A DNA stretch of 64,000 nt from positions 7,228,526-7,292,525 of the forward strand of contig OY759266.1 in the NCBI GenBank assembly GCA_963662155.1, given 5' to 3'. The stretch's first letter is position 1. Each line of letters starts with the position of its first letter. The DNA is from Lamellibrachia columna. Its lineage: Eukaryota; Annelida; Polychaeta; Sabellida; Siboglinidae. The notes beneath the pieces were generated by a model. The model was not told the origin of the DNA, ran no database searches, and was given only the letters and a program-made list of their open reading frames with translations. Positions 59,901 to 64,000 of this stretch are shown here, piece after piece. The translations under genes were made by a program, and so were the position numbers.

Positions 59901-62863
59901 ATATTACATCAGATATAATTTCAGAATAAAAAATAATTAATCATTACACCTTCAAACTAACTTCAAAGCCTCAAGAGTGGTGTCGTAAGAAGTGTTCACA
60001 ATTATCAACATAACACAACATTTACGTATTACGGTCTGAGAATTTTCCAGGTATGCTTTGTTCAAATAGTGAACAGCCCCTAAGACAAGACGAGATAAAC
60101 ATGATGTCCCCAGATACCCCACCTGTTGCATGGTGTCGATGTCCCACACACGGATTGTGTGGTCCTCGGCGACAGTGGCGAGGTGTCGACGAATAGGGTC
60201 AATCGACATGGCGAGGATGTGGGCGGTATGTGACCTCATCACCGTCGTGTAACCCCGACTAGACACGTCCAGGATGCCAATGTTACCCTGCAATGGGGGG
60301 GTTAATAAAAACACTGTTGCCAAATGCAGCAAAAATGAAATGCAACAATGTTTGTAATTGGCTTTACTTCATATTTCCACTGGTTTTAAATTATTGTAAA
60401 CTTTTACATTAGGTTCCTAATTATTTTGCTTACATTATTTTATGGCTTGTTATTTGTATTTACCTTAGCATTCATGCTTATTTATTTCATAATTTTATTT
60501 GCATTTTAGGAAGTTTACTATGTATTCTTAGAGTACATACAAGTGTAATTATTTTATATATTTAACATGGTGACAATTCCCCAGTTATCACGGTTTGTCA
60601 TGGCATTGACCAGAATAGCTGCACTTAGCATGGTGTCCTTCTCGGTGATCTCTCTCGAAGAGTTGTGTTGGAACCTCTTCTTATTTTACATATATGATAT
60701 TTATATGCATTCTAAGGTTATGTAATGAACTCCGTAAAATGCACACAAAAACAATAACAATCTATAATCTACACTCTGAATACAGAAGTTTTTATGTTAT
60801 ATAACTGATCTGCAACAAATAATGTTACAGCAGTTTCACTCACCACGGAGGTGCCAGCCAGAATCTTCATGCCGTCCGAGGAGATGTCAACGGCAGAGAC
60901 AGGTCCTTCATGTTCTATCGATACAAGGACAACTGACTACACTTCATGTCTTTAATACAATACAATACAATACAATACAATACAATACAATACAAATATG
61001 TGCATCAAAATCAGAGTTTATCAGTTTATTATCTGGTGCCTTAATGACTACCCGGTAATCTGCTACTTACATTAAGCATATATTGTTCATTAATCATCAC
61101 CAGAATATAATGATAATTTCTTATAAATATCTAATATCTTTCGTTATGGTTACACTAAATCCTGGAAAAGTTTCACATGACTTATAAAATCATCCATACT
61201 ACAGATAAGCATCCAATAAAATAATTAAATTTCACATGTTCTTCCCCCTTCACTCACCGGCCTCAAGGTAGACATGTTTGAAGTCAAGAGGCCACAGACG
61301 CAGAAAGCCATCTTCAGAGCCCGTCACACAGAATGCCTCATTCACACACATACAGTTGATGGCAATACCTCCACCTGCAAAAACACATACGTAAGTAAGT
61401 AGTAAGTATAAGTAAATAGTAAGTAAGTAAATAGGTGGCATCAGATGATCTTTACAATACGTAAACATTACACAGTGATACCGATTTCTATTTTTTAATG
61501 TTAAAGTATTTCAAAAAGAGATTACACTTAATAAGAACTCGTGTAAATTGCAGGAAATTAGATAGGAAAACATGAGAAATGCACCTCAGCTGGGAGCAGG
61601 CTGCAGAACAACAGAAGTGGAGAAGTCTTGTCTCTGCCTTATGCACCAGCCTATAGCGCAAACTAGATTAAGTAAATAAGAACTGTAAAAAGGCATTATT
61701 CGCAGAAGAAATGCTGCATGCTTGACCTGAGTTGAAGGTTTGCTTCTCTTTCTTGCTCTTGGCGTTGACTGGCAGCAGACGTCTAACGTGTTGGATTGTC
61801 ACCTTCCTGTAGTCAATCTCAAAGATGTGACCCGTCCGACTGCATGCATAGCTGGCAGGGAGGAACACAGCAACAATGTATTTCCGCTTTTTCTCACACG
61901 CTTACTGCATAGATACTCTACCATAATTTATAGAGACACCTTTGCACTCATAACCCACCCTATCAAGACCAACTTAACCACCCCTCCACTCACACATACC
62001 CCACCCTACCAAGATCTACATAACCACCCCTCCACTCACACATACCCCACTCTACCAAGATCTACATAATCACCCCTCCACTCGCACATACCCCACCCTA
62101 CCAAGACCTACATAACCACCCCTCCACTTACACGACCCTGTCCAGGGGGTCTCTAGTGGCCTCATAGCCAGCCTCGAAGCAGCAGTCAGTGAACTCCATG
62201 CTGTGGTACTCCAGTAGGTTGACTGGTGCTGACCGCAGTGTTCCGTCCTTGACCCGCCACAACCGCACGTTGTCACGACCACATGACACCATCCTGGAAG
62301 CAGGTCAGAGGTCAAACACAGATCACATGAAACCATCCTACAAGCAGGCCAGACATTATGTCACATGGTATTTTTGTGTCCCATAACTGGGATTGGTGAA
62401 AACACTGGTGAAAACACAGAGGACTCCTACTAAATGTATCATACTGCATTTACAGACTTGTTTGTTTTGCACTGATCTCAACTACTTTTGCTTTAAAAAA
62501 ATGTAATGACTGAGGCCTGCTACTGGCTGGCTGTGATGGCCATGTGAGATGGTCATGTGAGATGACCATGTTATATAATATTTTTTGTGGCATCTATATC
62601 ACATGGACATAGCAAAAGTTAACACAAACGGAACATGTGTTATATAATAGCCATACATCAGCATGAAAACAAACTATACACATTGTTAGCCACCCACTGC
62701 TGCAATAACAAAGTAAGATAAAACACTAATATTGTCAGACAGACCTGGTGTCATCGAATGCTGCTATCCTCATGCGGCCAATGTCCACATCTGTGTGAGC
62801 CTTTGCCATGACCGACACTTGACCACGTGTGAGGGCACGGTCAGTGTTCCAGATGACCACCAT
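35948..62863 (-). CDS. WDR90: WDR90 (POC16), WD40-repeat centriolar protein, 3' 30 exons; 5' part outside window
   Basis: WDR90 is a centriole-wall/ciliary protein with an N-terminal CFAP20-like domain followed by many WD40 repeats. Exons in coding order: 62745-62863, 62132-62293, 61727-61851, 61258-61374, 60844-60914, 60123-60287, 59418-59557, 58294-58555, 57457-57624, 56541-56669, 55850-55995, 53960-53997, 52596-52745, 51772-51881, 51200-51361, 50440-50542, 50144-50218, 49577-49623, 47913-48069, 46661-46902, 45994-46141, 45035-45234, 44499-44588, 43892-44011, 43297-43546, 42557-42687, 39708-39884, 38281-38403, 37756-37840, 35948-36102. The sum is 4167 nt, 1388 aa plus stop, all phases consistent. 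The first exon (MVVIWNTDRALTRGQVSVMA) aligns about 30 percent into the human protein of about 1750 aa, so the N-terminal domain is beyond base 64000. Diagnostic stretches include SEDGFLRLWPLDFKHVYLEA, IGYNGNGRGNMVWHPDTG and the terminal AEILIWEVVV (human ends EILVWEVPGL). Confidence 0.95.
36185..36295. repeat. 23-bp minisatellite (WDR90 last intron)
   Basis: Four copies of GTTTCATGGGTGTGGTTAGCAGG, one with a C substitution. Confidence 0.9.
36465..37420 (+). mobile_element. 5'-truncated CR1-like LINE copy (WDR90 last intron)
   Basis: Same family as 14697-17660, opposite orientation. It begins inside the reverse transcriptase at INDLDDSITSN and runs to the 3' end with two AAATCTTGTT tail units (about 37399-37420). 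The active-site motif reads FVDD instead of FADD, one small deletion and two frameshifts (near 36685 and 37150) split the ORF into three, so it is dead. It lies antisense to WDR90. Confidence 0.93.
37515..37640. repeat. 58-bp tandem duplication (WDR90 last intron)
   Basis: Two almost identical copies containing GCATTGCGTTTACATG and TGTGCAGTGTGCCCATTGAC. Confidence 0.9.
37930..38150 (-). repeat. SINE copy (WDR90 intron)
   Basis: Shares GGTACTCATTTATACAGCTG and AGTGAACTG with the copy at 45300-45505 and part of the 54580 copy. The tRNA-like head is in the CGGTCCTCTC end region on -. Confidence 0.6.
38425..38785. repeat. About 33-bp degenerate minisatellite (WDR90 intron)
   Basis: About ten diverged copies of TGTGATGTCTCATTCTAGAC followed by AACATATAGG. 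Confidence 0.85.
40336..40420. repeat. 13-bp tandem repeat (WDR90 intron)
   Basis: Six copies of TTGAAGTGCCACC, close to the large G-rich array. Confidence 0.85.
40478..42352 (+). repeat. G-rich 20-bp minisatellite with higher-order duplication (WDR90 intron 26)
   Basis: About 1.9 kb of a unit close to GTAGCAGGGGAAGGGGGACT on +, with many one- or two-base variants. The C-rich strand is the WDR90 sense strand. A segment ending in a non-repeat stretch CTTATAAAATGAACTATAAA near 41595-41625 is repeated with one change near 42315-42347, so roughly 460-490 bp (about 41130-41625 and 41885-42345) has been duplicated as a block. The long Pro-rich open frames on - (up to 524 codons) are repeat artefacts. 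Confidence 0.96.
43680..43860. repeat. Degenerate TACACAA-type tandem repeat (WDR90 intron)
   Basis: About five diverged 22-bp units with ATACATACTTGTACACAA. Confidence 0.5.
44020..44290. repeat. Degenerate 35-60 bp minisatellite (WDR90 intron)
   Basis: Repeated GATCTGTCAGGGAAACATTT and AATAATCTAAGAGGGAAAT words alternating over 270 bp. Confidence 0.75.
44824..44890 (-). mobile_element. LINE 3' tail with TTTGA repeats (WDR90 intron)
   Basis: On - reads GTGGTGTATAAGTAAATTTG followed by TTTGATTTGATTTGA, the same type of tail as the LINE fragment ending at 28360. Confidence 0.55.
45300..45505 (-). repeat. SINE copy (WDR90 intron)
   Basis: Shares GGTACTCATTTACACAGCTG and AAACTGCCCAAGCTTCGAAAT with the other SINE copies of the window. 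Confidence 0.6.
46903..47546. other. Non-coding intron segment, AT-rich
   Basis: WDR90 intron sequence upstream of the 31-bp array. I see no gene, repeat family or motif in it. Confidence 0.5.
47547..47828. repeat. 31-bp minisatellite (WDR90 intron)
   Basis: Nine highly similar copies of CATAAATCCTCAGGGACCCG followed by GGCTGGTGCAA. The low divergence suggests recent expansion. It ends about 85 bp from the exon at 47913-48069. Confidence 0.95.
48480..48660. repeat. 23-bp minisatellite (WDR90 intron)
   Basis: About eight copies of CTCTCTAAATGAAGTGTGGAAGC-type units. Confidence 0.93.
48833..49150. repeat. 24-bp minisatellite (WDR90 intron)
   Basis: About thirteen copies of a 24-bp unit, GATGCATTATGTTGCAGTAA followed by ATAA. 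A 24-bp period leaves open frames on both strands, which are not genes. Confidence 0.95.
50755..51130. repeat. 21-bp minisatellite (WDR90 intron)
   Basis: About seventeen copies of a 21-bp unit made of CCAATACAGCCACAACCACTG variants, including a CAGCTACA form. It ends 70 bp from the exon at 51200-51361. Confidence 0.93.
51526..51608 (+). mobile_element. CR1-like LINE 3' tail (WDR90 intron)
   Basis: Contains CAATGGCTTCCTTGTCCACT, GCCATCTGGGC and the terminal CAAATCTTGTTAAATC, the 3' end of the 14697-17660 family; only the last about 80 bp is present. Confidence 0.85.
52335..52615. repeat. 94-bp tandem repeat that includes a WDR90 exon edge and donor
   Basis: The word GCACTCACCC recurs at 52401, 52495 and 52589. 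The last occurrence is the splice donor of the exon 52596-52745. The two intronic copies retain about 20 bp of exon end (CCCATCTATCTGGA) and an intact donor. Confidence 0.9.
53230..53765 (+). mobile_element. L2/CR1-like LINE 3' fragment with TTATC tail (WDR90 intron)
   Basis: A conceptual frame on + reads LTRSRYGDRTFSVFAP, a stop, IWNALPSEV and FRRLLKMHLFW, the usual C-terminal end of L2-type LINE ORF2. The 3' UTR ends TAAGGCGCTATACAAATG and TTATC repeats, the classic 3' end of these elements. An in-frame TGA shows it is inactive. Confidence 0.85.
53851..53984. repeat. 67-bp tandem duplication overlapping WDR90 exon 12
   Basis: Two copies (53851-53917 and 53918-53984) with AGTGAATAATAAAGTAATTC and CTCCTGTGTAATAATTTGTAAC. 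The second copy contains most of the 38-nt exon 53960-53997; the first carries an intronic copy of it at about 53893-53917 with a GTATGT donor. Confidence 0.9.
54580..54765 (-). repeat. tRNA-derived SINE copy (WDR90 intron)
   Basis: On - the head reads GTGGTAGCTCGGCGCTTACC (A box) and CATGGTTTGAGCTCACC (B-box-like), followed by CAGCTTGGGCAGTTTCGTT, matching the other copies. Confidence 0.65.
54840..55108. repeat. 32-bp minisatellite (WDR90 intron)
   Basis: Eight nearly identical copies of GTTCCAGTTTCCCCGGGCCT followed by GTACGGTTCTCA. Very low divergence. Confidence 0.96.
55302..55833. repeat. 19-bp minisatellite enclosed by an inverted repeat (WDR90 intron)
   Basis: About 24 copies of GACGCACAGTACCCACTGG (with CATAGT and AATGC variants) fill 55348-55805. 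The flanks TGACGGCTCTGGGTCTGGAA (about 55308-55327) and TTCCAGACCCAGAACTGTGA (about 55813-55832) are reverse complements at 17 of 20 positions. The array ends about 17 bp from the splice donor of exon 55850-55995. Open frames of up to 209 codons here are artefacts. Confidence 0.93.
56452..56515 (-). mobile_element. CR1-like LINE ORF2-end fragment (WDR90 intron)
   Basis: AACATATTCATACTGCCAGC and AATTTGTTCCATT match the C-terminal coding end of the 14697-17660 element. Confidence 0.6.
57238..57348. repeat. 24-bp tandem repeat (WDR90 intron)
   Basis: Four to five copies of GATCATGGTAGAATAGGCAA-type units. Confidence 0.85.
57755..58215. repeat. About 57-bp AT-rich minisatellite (WDR90 intron)
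   Basis: About eight copies containing AGATTTATGAGATGAATATA followed by CTATTATAAAGTCAAAATGA and an A-run; ends 80 bp from exon 58294-58555. Confidence 0.93.
59585..59885. repeat. About 46-bp degenerate minisatellite (WDR90 intron)
   Basis: About six diverged copies with CAATTCACAATATTGCCTG and CATCTGGTGGGTAGGCACA. Confidence 0.85.
60954..60995. repeat. TACAA pentanucleotide microsatellite (WDR90 intron)
   Basis: About eight perfect ATACA/TACAA units beside the exon at 60844-60914. Confidence 0.95.
61940..62130. repeat. 46-bp minisatellite (WDR90 intron)
   Basis: About four copies of ACCACCCCTCCACTCACACA, TACCCCACCCTACCAAGA and linking bases; it reaches the splice donor of the exon at 62132-62293, so the last unit supplies the intron's first bases. 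Confidence 0.92.
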
Positions 62864-63418
62864 CTGGATACAAGGGAAGTGTTACATGGCTATGACTAGA
62901 ACAACATGGCATATATTATATTCCATCACAATCATCTTACACAGATACTGTTTGTATCTCTCATGTATAGAATATAGCATATATATCTTGACACAATACA
63001 CTCGTTGACCAAAAACCTTTTATACATACTGGCAAACCAGAATGTCCTCTCTTTAATGAAACGTCACACCTGGATAATAACAAGTCTGCCCTTTATTCAA
63101 GGTATCATATCTGCATCCCTGAATGGATTTATTCCATAGATATATCGGATCAAACATGTTTTCTTTTAATAATGTTATTATATTAGAAATGTGCTTTGAA
63201 GATGTTTTCGATGAATTGTTCATTATGAAGGCCTAAAGGTTTGATACTTGCTGCAGGTAAAATCCCAATTGGCAATCAAACCCAGCTGTTTCTAAAAAAA
63301 TTAGTAAAACATTTTGATTCGTCCAGCAAAAAACATAAGGGCATTAAGAAGTTAGAAATATGTGCCTTTTGGACAAGGCACTAAAAGTTGTGTATCTGTT
63401 CAACTTGTTGTCTTCGCC
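62864..63418. other. WDR90 intron without recognisable features
   Basis: AT-rich sequence upstream of the first WDR90 exon seen. I searched it on - for the expected preceding WD40 coding block and found none. Confidence 0.55.
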
Positions 63419-64000
63419 AGGGGAGCAAAGACCTCACACAGGGGAGTAAAGACCCCACACAGGGGAGTAAAGACCCCCACACAGGGGAGTAAAAACCCCC
63501 ACACAGGGGAGTAAAGACCCCCACACAGGGGAGTAAAGACCCCACACAGGGGAGTAAAGACCCCACACATGGGAGTAAAAACCCCACACAGGGGAGTAAA
63601 GACCCCCACACAGGGGAGTAAAAACCCCCACACAGGGGAGTAAAGACCCCCACACAGGAGAGTAAAGACCCCACACAGGGGAGTAAAGACCCCACACAGG
63701 GGAGTAAAGACCCCACACAGGGGAGTAAAGACCCCACACATGGGAGTAAAGACCCCACACAGGGGAGTAAAGACCCCCACACAGGGGAGTAAAGACCCCA
63801 CACAGGGGAGAAAAGACCCCACACATGGAGAGAAAAGACCCCCACACAGGGAGTAAAGACCCCACACAGGGGAGTAAAGACCCCACACAGGGGAGTAAAG
63901 ACCCTACACAGGGGAGTAAAGACCCCACTCAGAGGAGTAAAGACCCCACGCAGGGGAGTAAAGACCCCACACAGGGGAGTAAAGACCCCCACACAGAGGT
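63419..64000. repeat. 21-bp minisatellite running off the window end (WDR90 intron)
   Basis: About 27 copies of GGGGAGTAAAGACCCCACACA with occasional extra C, AAAA or CATGG variants. Both strands stay open in several frames because of the 21-bp period; the 162-203 codon frames are artefacts. The true extent is unknown. Confidence 0.96.

Larger units (their letters stand above)
55850..62863 (-). other. WDR90: WDR90 exons 1-11 of this window: first WD40 array
   Basis: Fragment residues 1 to about 535. WD-type ends visible in order: NVRLWRVKDG, GFLRLWPLDF, TIRVWDIDTM, VKIWDYGMRL and AIFLWDFLAC. The stretch HVRRLLPVNAKSKKEKQTFN is a conserved WDR90-specific insert. The introns are short to medium; those of 400 bp or more at 62864-64000 (window edge), 60288-60843, 59558-60122, 58556-59413, 57625-58293, 56670-57456 and 55996-56540 hold minisatellites or unremarkable AT-rich DNA. 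Confidence 0.93.

Noticed and set aside
63381..63992. Open frames of 162-203 codons on - at the window end
   Set aside because: A 21-bp period keeps all frames open; the repeated peptide follows the repeat unit exactly.
63419..64000. CRISPR-like regular repeats (also at 47547, 48833, 54840)
   Set aside because: Units are head-to-tail without unique spacers and lie in introns of an animal gene; they are minisatellites.
1..64000. A novel defence, biosynthetic or selfish gene system
   Set aside because: All conserved coding sequence is accounted for by four known animal genes and transposable elements. The remaining sequence shows no unexplained long or conserved ORF.

Overview
This is animal nuclear DNA. 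Four conserved protein-coding genes are split into many short exons by GT-AG introns, and the introns carry LINE, SINE and DNA-transposon copies plus many minisatellites. By eye the DNA is AT-rich. I see no operons, CRISPR arrays, rRNA or intact tRNA genes. The proteins align closely with their vertebrate orthologues, and the CR1/L2-type LINEs with 3' tails of short repeats suggest a marine invertebrate (lancelet, hemichordate or a lophotrochozoan). I cannot name the species from the sequence.

Layout. (1) 39-8787, + strand: METTL14, the non-catalytic partner of the METTL3 mRNA m6A methyltransferase, complete in 10 exons (470 aa). (2) 10610-24062, - strand: UQCRC2, core protein 2 of respiratory complex III, complete in 14 exons (454 aa), tail-to-tail with METTL14. 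(3) 25116-34821, + strand: BRAT1, a HEAT-repeat protein, complete in 10 exons (880 aa), head-to-head with UQCRC2 across about 1.05 kb. (4) 35948-62863, - strand: the 3' 30 exons of WDR90/POC16 (about 1,388 aa), a WD40-repeat centriolar protein, tail-to-tail with BRAT1; its 5' exons lie beyond base 64000. All exon junctions were checked for reading phase by hand and every gene model closes without an internal stop.

The four genes act in unrelated processes (mRNA methylation, respiration, Integrator/DNA-damage biology, centriole structure), so no shared pathway is implied. The one shared regulatory region visible is the UQCRC2/BRAT1 divergent interval, with a palindromic E-box on the UQCRC2 side and a YY1-type element with a short upstream ORF on the BRAT1 side.

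The accessory content is the more unusual part: a nearly intact CR1-like LINE in a UQCRC2 intron and several 3' tails of the same family; two hAT-type non-autonomous transposons with perfect 8-bp target duplications; a TTAA-flanked MITE; a Penelope-like fragment inside a 100-bp inverted repeat; a tRNA-derived SINE family; and about 20 minisatellites, all intronic and concentrated in WDR90. In three places a tandem duplication has copied an exon edge with its splice donor, and the last coding bases of BRAT1 are duplicated just after its stop codon. I found no evidence of a previously undescribed gene system.
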